Origin: Xanthomonas dyei
GTDB lineage: Bacteria; Pseudomonadota; Gammaproteobacteria; Xanthomonadales; Xanthomonadaceae
Assembly: GCF_002939865.1 (NCBI RefSeq)
Contig: NZ_MDEE01000019.1
Coordinates: 1-64,000, forward strand
DNA length: 64,000 bases
Reading direction: 5' to 3'
The position numbers were made by a program, and so were the translations under genes. Every line of letters starts with the position of its first letter. The stretch's first letter is position 1. Shown here in pieces: positions 45,191 to 54,225 of the stretch. Below the pieces are notes generated by a model. It made no database searches, had not been told where the DNA came from, and saw nothing but the letters and a program-made list of their open reading frames with translations.

Positions 45191-47227
45191 ATGAGTACCG
45201 CCCCGGACGCCCGCAAGACCAACAAGCTCGGCAGCGTCAGCACCAGCTTCTGGCTTGGCTTGCTGGTGTTGTCGATGATCGTGTTTGGCGCCAATACCGG
45301 CGTCGCGACCTGGCAAGGCAGTCGTCTTGCCGGTGCCGGCACCGGCGCGGCCGACTTGCAGGTGCTCTCGCAGCAGCTGGCCAACTACGGCCGCGAAGCG
45401 GTGTCCGGCGATGCCAAGGCGTTTGCGGCCTTCAAGGAAACCAAGGGCCGCATCGACAGCACGGTGAGCGAACTGGATGGCCGCTACGGCCAGGAAGGCT
45501 CGGTAGCCAGTTCGATGGCGCAGCTCAAGGCGACCTGGGTGCCGCTCAGCAAGAACGCCGACCAGGTCATCGCCAGCGAACCGGCGGTGCTCGGTCTGGC
45601 CGGCAACGCCGAACGCTTTTCCGGCAGCGTGCCGCAGCTGCAGGCGCAGTTGAATGAGGTGGTGCGTGCGATGACGGTCAGCGGCGCACCCGCATCGCAG
45701 ATCTACAACACGCTGCAGCAGGTCGTGGTTGCCGGCACCATGGCGCGCCGGGTCACTGAAATGCGCGCCGGTGGCGCCAATGCCGCTGCCTCGGGCGACG
45801 CGCTGGCGCGCGACTCGGTGGTGTTCACGCAGATGCTGGAAGGCCTGCGCGCAGGTAACGACGAACTCGGCATCGCCGCGGTGCGCAACCCGGCCGCGCT
45901 GTCGGCGCTGGAGCAATCGCAGGCGCAGTGGACGACGATGAAGAAGGACGTCGACGCCATCCTCGCCAGCTCGCGCAACCTGTTCGCTGCGCAGTCGTCG
46001 GCCGCGGCGCTGACCGCCGGCTCCAACAAGATGCTCGACGACAGCAAGAAGCTGTTCGATGCGTTTTCCGCGTTCGGTTCGGTGCGCGATACGCGCCTGT
46101 TTCCGAACTTCTGGCTCGGCGTGGTCTCCGGCCTGATCGCGTTGCTGGCCATCATCGGTTTCGTGTGGAGCTCGGTGCGCGTGCGGACCCGCGAGCAGGA
46201 CGTGCGCTACCAGGCACAGGTGGAATTCAACAGCCGTAACCAGCAGGCGATTATGCGGTTGCTGGACGAAATCAGCTCGCTCGGTGAAGGCGATCTGACC
46301 GTCAAGGCCTCGGTGACCGAAGACATGACCGGCGCCATCGCAGACGCCATCAACTACGCCGTGGACGAGCTGCGCCACCTGGTGACCACCATCAACGACA
46401 CCTCGGCCAAGGTGGCCGTGTCGACCCAGGAAACCCAGGCCACTGCGATGCAGCTGGCCGAAGCCGCCGGCCAGCAGGCCAACCAGATCACCACCGCGTC
46501 CGAGCGCATCAGCGAAATCGCTGCCAGCATCGAACAGGTGTCGCGCAACTCCACCGAGTCGGCCGAAGTGGCGCAGCGCTCGGTGGTCATCGCCGCCGAA
46601 GGTGCCGGGGTGGTGCGCGAGACGATTCAGGGCATGGACCAGATTCGCGACCAGATCCAGGAAACCTCCAAGCGCATCAAGCGCCTGGGCGAATCGACCC
46701 AGGAAATCGGCTCGATCGTGGAACTGATCAACGACATTTCCGAGCAGACCAACATCCTGGCGCTCAACGCCGCGGTGCAGGCAGCCTCGGCAGGCGAAGC
46801 CGGTCGCGGTTTCGCCGTGGTGGCCGACGAAGTGCAACGCCTGGCCGAACGCACCTCCGGTGCGACGCGCCGGATCGAAGCTCTGGTGCAGACCATTCAG
46901 GCCGATACCAACGAGGCGGTCAGTTCGATGGAGCAGACCACCTCCGAAGTGGTGTCCGGTGCACGCCTGGCCGAAGATGCCGGCACCGCGCTGACCGAAA
47001 TCGAGCGCGTGTCCAACGCACTGAACAACTTGATTAAGAACATCTCCATCGCCGCACACCAGCAGTCGGCGGCGGCGACGGATATCACACAGACCATGGG
47101 CGTGATCCGTCAGATCACCAGCCAGACATCGCAGGGTGCGGAACAGACGGCCGAGTCGATCGGCAACCTGGCTCAGCTCGCTGCCGATCTGCGCCGTTCG
47201 GTCGCCGACTTCAAGCTGCCGGCGTGA
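45191..47227 (+). CDS. pilJ: PilJ, chemoreceptor for twitching motility
   Basis: A 678-residue MCP-like receptor. TM1 is at about 16-38 and the PilJ periplasmic sensor region spans about 40-300. TM2 is at about 305-326 (WLGVVSGLIALLAIIGFVW), then HAMP. The signalling hairpin has EQTNILALNAAVQAASAGEA and GRGFAVVADEVQRLAERTS. In Pseudomonas it senses pilus tension or the pilin subunit. The gene is followed by a 28-codon frame and then chpA, with no pilK methyltransferase gene between. Confidence 0.94.
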   Translation: MSTAPDARKTNKLGSVSTSFWLGLLVLSMIVFGANTGVATWQGSRLAGAGTGAADLQVLSQQLANYGREAVSGDAKAFAAFKETKGRIDSTVSELDGRYGQEGSVASSMAQLKATWVPLSKNADQVIASEPAVLGLAGNAERFSGSVPQLQAQLNEVVRAMTVSGAPASQIYNTLQQVVVAGTMARRVTEMRAGGANAAASGDALARDSVVFTQMLEGLRAGNDELGIAAVRNPAALSALEQSQAQWTTMKKDVDAILASSRNLFAAQSSAAALTAGSNKMLDDSKKLFDAFSAFGSVRDTRLFPNFWLGVVSGLIALLAIIGFVWSSVRVRTREQDVRYQAQVEFNSRNQQAIMRLLDEISSLGEGDLTVKASVTEDMTGAIADAINYAVDELRHLVTTINDTSAKVAVSTQETQATAMQLAEAAGQQANQITTASERISEIAASIEQVSRNSTESAEVAQRSVVIAAEGAGVVRETIQGMDQIRDQIQETSKRIKRLGESTQEIGSIVELINDISEQTNILALNAAVQAASAGEAGRGFAVVADEVQRLAERTSGATRRIEALVQTIQADTNEAVSSMEQTTSEVVSGARLAEDAGTALTEIERVSNALNNLIKNISIAAHQQSAAATDITQTMGVIRQITSQTSQGAEQTAESIGNLAQLAADLRRSVADFKLPA

Positions 47228-47257
47228 CCACGACGCGGAACGGGAAAGGATCAGCAG

Positions 47258-47344
47258 ATGGCGCGTAGTCGCATTACGTCGATGCAGGAAGTGACCGGTG
47301 ACCGCGCAAGCGGTGAGCCGGCCGTTGTCAGGGGGCTGCAATGA
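47258..47344 (+). CDS. 28-residue coupling or leader peptide before chpA
   Basis: An ATG at 47258 follows AAAGGATCAGCAG, a good ribosome-binding site. The frame encodes MARSRITSMQEVTGDRASGE and eight more residues, and its TGA overlaps the chpA ATG (ATGA). The chpA ATG itself has only GGGGG at 5-6 bases. The peptide may exist mainly to bring ribosomes to chpA. Alternatively it is chance, since no homolog is known to me. Confidence 0.4.
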   Translation: MARSRITSMQEVTGDRASGEPAVVRGLQ

Positions 47345-50300
47345 GTGCGCTTCGCGATGCGATGAGCCACGCCGCGCTGGGCTGGGTCAAGCCGGAGTTG
47401 GACGAAACGTTGCGCCAGGCGCGCAACGAGATCGAATACTTTGCCGAAGAACCGTCCGACACCAGTCGGATGCGTTTCTGCGCCGGTTACCTGCACCAGG
47501 TGCAGGGCACCTTGCGCATGGTCGAGCTGTACGCGCCGGCGATGGTGGCCGAAGAACTGGAGTTGCTCGCCAACGCGGTGCAGGCCGGTGAGGTCAGCGA
47601 CCGCGACGAAGCCTGCGCCATGCTGATGCGCGGCACCGTGCTGCTGCCCGACTATCTGGAGCGTCTGCAGAACGGCCATCGCGATATTCCGATCGTGCTG
47701 CTGCCGTTGCTCAATGAAATCCGCGCCACCCGTGGCCAGCCGGGTCTCAACGAGAGCGTGCTGTTCGCGTTCGACCCGCAGGCCGGTGTTGCCACCGAAG
47801 CCGAGCTGGATCACGCACGCGGCAGCCTGTCCGGCCGCAACCGCGAACTGCTCGACACGGTCGGCAGTGCGGTCAAGGAAGAATTGCTGCGCGTGAAAGA
47901 CGCGCTGGACCTGCACCTGCGCACCGGCGGCGACATCGCCGAGCTGCAGACCCAGGTCAAGGACCTCGGCAGTGTTGCCGACACCCTGGGCATGATGGGG
48001 CTGGGCGTGGCACGCAACGTCGTCGTGCAGCAGCGCGATGCGCTGGCGCGCGTGGTCGATGGCCAGGTGCAGATGGACGAAGGCGTGCTGCTGGATATCG
48101 CCGGCGCGCTGTTGTACGTGGATGCATCGCTGGACGATCAGGTCGCCAGCCTGGGCGCCGACATCGGCGACGGCAACGAGGCCGGCAACAGCGCCACCTC
48201 GGCGGAAGTGCGTCGCACGGTGGATGTGCTGGCGCAGGAAGCGATCGCCAACTTCGGTGCGGCGCGCGAACACTTCGTCGCCTTCATCGAAACCAATTGG
48301 GATCACGCGCGCCTGGCCGATGTACCGCATCTGCTGGGCGAAGTCGGCGGTGCCTTGCGCATCCTCGAACTGCCGCAGGCCGCCGATTACCTGGAAGGCG
48401 TGCGCCGTTATGTCGATCTGGAACTGATCGGCAAGCAGCGCGTGCCCAGCGGCCGCCAGCTGGATACGCTGGCCGACGCGATGGCCAGCCTGGAGTACTA
48501 CCTGGAAGCTCTGCGCGAGCGCCGTCCCGGCCGCGAAGAGATTCTGGACATCACCCGCAACAGCCTGGAAACGCTGCGCTATTGGCCGCTGCCGTCGGGC
48601 CAGCCGTCCGAATTGCCGGTCGGTGCCGACCAGCCGGGCAGCGTGGCCGAGTCGCAGCCGGTCGCCGTGTCGCTTACCCAGCACGCCGGCACGCCGGAAG
48701 CGGCGGCCAACGATGCGGCGCCTGTCGCGTCGCTGGAATGGGCCAACGAAACCGTGGTCGAAACGCCGTTCGCGGCCAGCGTGGTGCACGACACCGGCGC
48801 TGCGGCCACCGATACGGTGTTCTCGTTCGACCCGGTGGCGGCGGAAGAAACCCTCTCCGGACAGGCGCACGTGCCGTTTACGGTTGCGCCGCTGGAGTTG
48901 TCCGACGACGGTGCGCAGGCGCCCGGCGATTGGCAGCTGCAAACCACCGAACAGGCCACACCAATCGCCGGCTCCGCGTTCGACCCGGTGTCGGCCGAGC
49001 AGGACAGCCATGCGCCGAGCGAGGCCGCAAAGGTCAGCTACACCGTAGATCTGAGCGCGCTGGAACAGGAGCAGGCCGCTGCGCCTGCAGTGGCCGAGAC
49101 GACGCCGCTGCACATCGAGCAGATCGATCTGCCGGGCGATGCGGATCAGGTCGACGCGCCGCTGGACTTCATTGCAGAGAACGAAGCGCGCCGCGCGCAG
49201 GTCAGCATCGACGATGCGTTCTCGCCGCCGCCTGCTCCGCCGCAGGAACTGGACGATCCGTTCGTCGAGTCCGCGCCCGATGACGCACAGGATGCGCCGA
49301 CCGACGCCACTGCCGAGCAGACCGCTGCGCGTGTGCAGCAGGCCACGGTCAGCGAGTTCGAACTGGACGATGCATCGGCTGCGTTCCTGGCACAGCTCGA
49401 CGCGGCCGCGGCGCAATTCGATGTGGCGCATCCGCAGGATGCGTCGGCAGCGAGCGATGCAGCATCCGAGACCACGCCGGTGCAGGCAGCGAGCGAACCG
49501 GCGCCGGTCGTTGCCGCCGATGCCGGCATTTTTGGCGGCTTTGGCGACAGCGATATCGATGACGACATCCGCGATGTCTTCCTCGAAGAATTCGACGAAG
49601 AACTGGTCAACCTCGGGCAGTTGTTGCCAGCCTGGCGCGCCGCGCCCAATAGCCCGGACCATCTGCGCCCGATCCGCCGCGTCTTCCACACCCTGAAGGG
49701 CAGTGGGCGTCTGGTCGGTGCCCACGTGCTCGGCGAGTTCAGCTGGAAGATTGAGAGCATGCTCAACCGCGTGCTCGACAGTTCGCGCCCGGCCAGCCCC
49801 GCGGTCGTGGCGATGGTCGAGCTGGCCTACGAGGTGCTGCCGCAATTCAACGCAGCACTGCGCGACCAGGGCCGCATCAGTGCCGATCTGCCGGAAATCC
49901 AGGCAGTTGCCGAGCGGGTTGCCGCCGGCGAAGAGATCTATTACGTGCCCGCACCGGCAACACCGGTGGCAGTCGAAACTCCTGCGATTCCTGCGGTTGC
50001 CGGGGCGCTTGTCGCCGGTGGTGGCACGCCGGCATCGGTGGATAGCGTGCTGCGAGAGATCCTGGAGGCCGAGGTCGCCACGCATCTGGAAACGGTCAAC
50101 GCCTGGTTGCAGGCCACCCAGGTCGAGCCGCAACTGGCAACCGAAGAGTTGTTGCGCGCTGTGCACACCATGAGTGGCGCGTTCGCGATGACCGATGTGC
50201 CGGAAATCACCTTGGTGACCACCCCGGCCGAGAGCTATGTCAAGCGTCTGCTGGCGGCGTCGCAAACGCCGTCGCAGGAAGGCATCGATGCGATCACCGC

Positions 50301-53300
50301 CACGGCCGCAGCGATCGCTATCACGGTCACCGCGCTACGCGCCGATGCGCCGCTGATTCCGTCGTTTGCGCCGTTGACCGAGCGCTTGCGCGCCTTGGTG
50401 GACACCCTTCCCGAAGCGCAGTGGCCGCCGCAGGCGTTCCTGGATGAGCTGGACGACCTCGACGCTGCCAGCGATGACGTTGCCGGCAGCGAAGCGGTCG
50501 AACTCACCGGCGTGGAAGATCTGTCGCAGTACCTGGACTCCAGCGCACTGCCGGCCGATACCGCCGCACCGACGCATCCGGTCGACCAGCCGCAAGACGC
50601 CGACGCGCACGCCGAAGCACCGCGTGCGGTGGACGAGCTGGCCGAGGCCGAAGAGTCGCTGCATGCGCCTGCCGCGACCGACGCGCACGACAGCTCGGTC
50701 GATGAGCCGGCGGTCGAAGCCGACGCCTGGGATGCCACCGAGCTGCAACACGCCGAGACAGCGGAAGCCGCGTCGCAGCCTGCAGACCACGCCGAAGCTG
50801 CAGCAACGGAAGCACACCTCGCATCCGATGCATCGCCGTCTGCGCACGACGCTGCAGACCAAGGCACGCACGCAGACGACAACGTTGCGGTAGATGAGCT
50901 GGCCGAGGCAGAAGCCACGCTGGGCGAAACGCAGACGCTTGCACCCGCGGCCGATACCGATACCGTCGCAGACGAAGCGACTGTCGAAACCATCGATGCA
51001 TTGGAAGCAGTGCACGCCGATGCGCCGGTCGCCGACGAGGCGCCTGCCGCGATCGCCGAAGACTGGACGCCGGAAACTGCGGCGCTGGACAGCGTCTCGA
51101 CCGATCAGGAGGGTCAGTACGTCGATCAGGGCCACGTCGACCACGTCGCTGCGTCGTCCGAACACGACACTGGCGCGCAGGATCAGCTCGCCGAGCACGG
51201 GGCCGACCAGGCCGCGGAGCACGCCGAGTCGGTGCAGGCGCACGACGCCGATGCACAGGCGAGCGAACAGGAACAGCACGCCGCGCACGCGGACGAGCAC
51301 GCAGGGTCGCAAGACCATGCGGACGCCGAGCAGCTGGTGCATTCCGAAGTGCAGGCAGCGGACGACGCGCCGTCGCAGTCGCACGCGCAGGGCGAATCGA
51401 GCGAGCAGTTGGACGCGACCGAACCAGCGCAGCCTTACGAGCAATCGCACGACGACGCGGCGAATGCCGAGACTGCCGACGAAGCCGCGCAGGCGGATGT
51501 CGAACACGCTGAGGCAGCACAGGCAGAGGCCGAGCATGCCGAGACGCCGCACGCCGATGAGGCAGTGTCGGAGCAGACCATCGAGTCGGTGCAGGCGTTC
51601 GAAATGGCGCATGCGGCCGATCAGGTCGAAGAATCGGGCGATCCGCAGTCCGAGACCGCGCCCGAGTTGCAGGATCCGATCGCGACGACCGACGCCGATG
51701 CGCAGCATCACGATGCGACTGCAACGCACGATCGGCTTGAGCAGGCAGAGCACACCGACGCCGCTGAACTCGCGGCCGCCGAGCACGCAGCGACCGAGCA
51801 CGAAGCTGCCGCAGCCGCGGCCTTCAGTGCACCGGTGGAAGACGCCGCGCCGGTCGAAACTGCAACCAACGAGGTAGGCGCCGCGTTCGATATCGGCCCG
51901 CTCAACTTCGATCAGCTCGATGGCGAACTGGTCGATATCTTTGTCGAAGAAGGCCGCGACCTGCTGGATCATTGCGATGGTCTGATCGCCCGCATGCGCG
52001 AAGTGCCGGAAGACCGCGATGTCCTCAACGGACTGCAGCGCGACCTGCACACGCTCAAGGGCGGCGCGCGCATGGCCGGCATCAACGCCATCGGCGACCT
52101 TGGCCATGCGATCGAATCGCTGCTCGAAGCGGTGGCGGCCAACCGCACCGACATCGACCGCGATGACGTGCGCTTGTTCGAGCGCGGCTTCGACCGCTTG
52201 CATCAGTTGCTGACCCGCACCGGCATGCACCGCGCGGTGTCGATGCCGACCGACCTGGTGGAAGCTTTCGAAACCCGTACCCGCGGCCGCAATGCCGCTC
52301 CGCCCAGCGACGCCGATGTCCGCGCGATCGCCAAGGCGTCGGTGGAACCGGCACCGTTGTCGGCGCCGATCCCGGTCGAAGGCCAGGTCGAAGAAGAACT
52401 GATGCCGCGCGCACAGCAGGAACAGGTGCGCGTGCGTGCCGACCTGCTGGACCGCCTGGTCAATCACGCCGGCGAAGTGGCGATTTACCGCTCGCGTCTG
52501 GAACAGCAGATGGGCGCCTTCCGCGGCGCCATGGGCGAACTGGACCGCACCAACGCCCGTTTGCGCGACCAGCTGCGGCGTCTGGACCTGGAAACCGAAG
52601 CGCAGATCGTGGCGCGTTATCAGCGCGAACAGGACCAGGGCGATCGCACCTTCGATCCGCTGGAACTGGACCGCTTCTCCACCCTGCAGCAGCTCAGCCG
52701 CGCGTTGAACGAATCGGCGGCCGACTTGGGCGGTTTGCAGGGCGTTCTGGAAGATCTCTCGCGTCAGTACGACGGCCTGCTGCAACAGCAGTCGCGCGTC
52801 AGCTCCGAACTGCAGGACGGTCTGATGCGTGCGCGCATGGTGCCGTTCGACGGTCTGGTGCCGCGTCTGCGCCGTGTGGTGCGCCAGGCGGCCACCGATA
52901 CCGGCAAGCAGGTGCATCTGGTGCTGGAAGGCACCCAGGGCGAACTGGATCGCAACGTGCTCGATCGCATGGTCGCGCCGTTGGAACACATGCTGCGCAA
53001 CTCGGTCGCGCATGGACTGGAAACGCCGGAACAGCGCCGCGACGCTGGCAAGCCGGAAGAAGGCAGCATCGCGATCCGGCTGCGCCGCGAAGGCTCGGAA
53101 ATCGTGCTGGAAGTGGCCGACGACGGCGCCGGGCTGGACCGCGAGGCGATCCGTCGCCGCGGCGAGCAGCGCGGCCTGATCGAACCGGGCCAGGAGCTCA
53201 GCGAGGCCGAACTGGATGGCCTGATCTTCGCCTCCGGCTTCAGCACCTCCGAACAGGTCAGCCAGCTGTCCGGCCGTGGTGTGGGCATGGACGTGGTGCG

Positions 53301-54225
53301 CAACGAAGTGCGTCAGCTCGGCGGCTCGGTGGACATCCACTCGGTGCGCGGGCAGGGCGCCACCTTCACCCTGCGCCTGCCGCAGACGCTGGCGGTCACC
53401 CAGGCGGTGTTCGTGCGCATCGGCGAGACGACGTTCGCGGTGCCGGTGGGTTCGGTCAGCGGTATCGGCCGCATCTCGCGCACCCGTTACGAGTCGGGCG
53501 AGGGCGGTTACCACTACGCCGGCGAAGAGTACGTGCTGCACGATCTGGGCTCGCTGGTCGGCCAGCCGGTTGCGCGTGCCGATGGTCAGGCGCAGGTGCC
53601 GTTGCTGCTGGTGCGTGCGGGCGACCTGCGCGCGGCAGTGGCGATCGATCAGGTGCTGGGCAACCGCGAAATCGTGGTCAAGCCGGTGGGTCTGCAGATC
53701 GCGTCGGTGCCGGGTATCTACGGCGCCACCATCACCGGCGATGGCCGCGTGGTGGTGATCCTGGACGTGGCCCCGCTGGTCCGTCGTTACCTCAGCCAGC
53801 CGGCGCGTCCGACGCTGGAAACCCCGGCCGAAGCGCAGCGCCAGGTGCCGTTGGTGATGGTGGTCGACGACTCGCTGACCATGCGCAAGGTCACCAGCCG
53901 CGTGCTGGAACGCCACAACCTGGACGTCACCACCGCCCGCGACGGCGTCGAGGCTCTGGAACTGCTCGAAGAGCGCGTGCCCGACCTGATGTTGCTGGAT
54001 ATCGAAATGCCGCGCATGGACGGTTACGAGCTGGCCACCGCGATGCGTGCCGACCCACGCTTCAAGGCGGTGCCGATCGTGATGATCACCTCGCGCAGCG
54101 GCGAGAAGCATCGCCAGCGCGCCTTCGAGATCGGCGTGCAGCGCTACCTGGGCAAGCCTTACCAAGAGTTGGATCTGATGCGCAACGTGTATGACCTGCT
54201 GGGGATCGCTCGTGTCCGAGACTAA
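47341..54225 (+). CDS. chpA: ChpA/PilL, giant CheA-type hybrid kinase of the Chp system
   Basis: A 2294-residue histidine kinase. Three Hpt domains with phosphorylatable His are clear: His783 in FHTLKGSGRL, His942 in VHTMSGAF and His1570 in LHTLKGGARM. Further Hpt-like helical regions in the first 400 residues lack the standard motif. A CheA core follows: dimerisation (LVNHAGEVAIYRSRLEQQ), then ATPase with an N-box at about 1881-1900 (LEHMLRNSVAHGLE) and GRGVGMDVV. A CheW domain and a C-terminal receiver with Asp2220 in LMLLDIEMP complete it. About 470 residues (about 1040-1513) are an Ala/Asp/Glu/His/Gln-rich linker of low complexity. It should phosphorylate PilG and PilH. Confidence 0.95.
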   Translation: MSALRDAMSHAALGWVKPELDETLRQARNEIEYFAEEPSDTSRMRFCAGYLHQVQGTLRMVELYAPAMVAEELELLANAVQAGEVSDRDEACAMLMRGTVLLPDYLERLQNGHRDIPIVLLPLLNEIRATRGQPGLNESVLFAFDPQAGVATEAELDHARGSLSGRNRELLDTVGSAVKEELLRVKDALDLHLRTGGDIAELQTQVKDLGSVADTLGMMGLGVARNVVVQQRDALARVVDGQVQMDEGVLLDIAGALLYVDASLDDQVASLGADIGDGNEAGNSATSAEVRRTVDVLAQEAIANFGAAREHFVAFIETNWDHARLADVPHLLGEVGGALRILELPQAADYLEGVRRYVDLELIGKQRVPSGRQLDTLADAMASLEYYLEALRERRPGREEILDITRNSLETLRYWPLPSGQPSELPVGADQPGSVAESQPVAVSLTQHAGTPEAAANDAAPVASLEWANETVVETPFAASVVHDTGAAATDTVFSFDPVAAEETLSGQAHVPFTVAPLELSDDGAQAPGDWQLQTTEQATPIAGSAFDPVSAEQDSHAPSEAAKVSYTVDLSALEQEQAAAPAVAETTPLHIEQIDLPGDADQVDAPLDFIAENEARRAQVSIDDAFSPPPAPPQELDDPFVESAPDDAQDAPTDATAEQTAARVQQATVSEFELDDASAAFLAQLDAAAAQFDVAHPQDASAASDAASETTPVQAASEPAPVVAADAGIFGGFGDSDIDDDIRDVFLEEFDEELVNLGQLLPAWRAAPNSPDHLRPIRRVFHTLKGSGRLVGAHVLGEFSWKIESMLNRVLDSSRPASPAVVAMVELAYEVLPQFNAALRDQGRISADLPEIQAVAERVAAGEEIYYVPAPATPVAVETPAIPAVAGALVAGGGTPASVDSVLREILEAEVATHLETVNAWLQATQVEPQLATEELLRAVHTMSGAFAMTDVPEITLVTTPAESYVKRLLAASQTPSQEGIDAITATAAAIAITVTALRADAPLIPSFAPLTERLRALVDTLPEAQWPPQAFLDELDDLDAASDDVAGSEAVELTGVEDLSQYLDSSALPADTAAPTHPVDQPQDADAHAEAPRAVDELAEAEESLHAPAATDAHDSSVDEPAVEADAWDATELQHAETAEAASQPADHAEAAATEAHLASDASPSAHDAADQGTHADDNVAVDELAEAEATLGETQTLAPAADTDTVADEATVETIDALEAVHADAPVADEAPAAIAEDWTPETAALDSVSTDQEGQYVDQGHVDHVAASSEHDTGAQDQLAEHGADQAAEHAESVQAHDADAQASEQEQHAAHADEHAGSQDHADAEQLVHSEVQAADDAPSQSHAQGESSEQLDATEPAQPYEQSHDDAANAETADEAAQADVEHAEAAQAEAEHAETPHADEAVSEQTIESVQAFEMAHAADQVEESGDPQSETAPELQDPIATTDADAQHHDATATHDRLEQAEHTDAAELAAAEHAATEHEAAAAAAFSAPVEDAAPVETATNEVGAAFDIGPLNFDQLDGELVDIFVEEGRDLLDHCDGLIARMREVPEDRDVLNGLQRDLHTLKGGARMAGINAIGDLGHAIESLLEAVAANRTDIDRDDVRLFERGFDRLHQLLTRTGMHRAVSMPTDLVEAFETRTRGRNAAPPSDADVRAIAKASVEPAPLSAPIPVEGQVEEELMPRAQQEQVRVRADLLDRLVNHAGEVAIYRSRLEQQMGAFRGAMGELDRTNARLRDQLRRLDLETEAQIVARYQREQDQGDRTFDPLELDRFSTLQQLSRALNESAADLGGLQGVLEDLSRQYDGLLQQQSRVSSELQDGLMRARMVPFDGLVPRLRRVVRQAATDTGKQVHLVLEGTQGELDRNVLDRMVAPLEHMLRNSVAHGLETPEQRRDAGKPEEGSIAIRLRREGSEIVLEVADDGAGLDREAIRRRGEQRGLIEPGQELSEAELDGLIFASGFSTSEQVSQLSGRGVGMDVVRNEVRQLGGSVDIHSVRGQGATFTLRLPQTLAVTQAVFVRIGETTFAVPVGSVSGIGRISRTRYESGEGGYHYAGEEYVLHDLGSLVGQPVARADGQAQVPLLLVRAGDLRAAVAIDQVLGNREIVVKPVGLQIASVPGIYGATITGDGRVVVILDVAPLVRRYLSQPARPTLETPAEAQRQVPLVMVVDDSLTMRKVTSRVLERHNLDVTTARDGVEALELLEERVPDLMLLDIEMPRMDGYELATAMRADPRFKAVPIVMITSRSGEKHRQRAFEIGVQRYLGKPYQELDLMRNVYDLLGIARVRD

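Noticed and set aside
47251..50265. A 1004-residue minus-strand frame across the start of chpA
   Set aside because: It is antisense to the clear ChpA N-terminal half and to the pilJ-chpA junction, and has repetitive Arg/Gly/Gln shadow composition.
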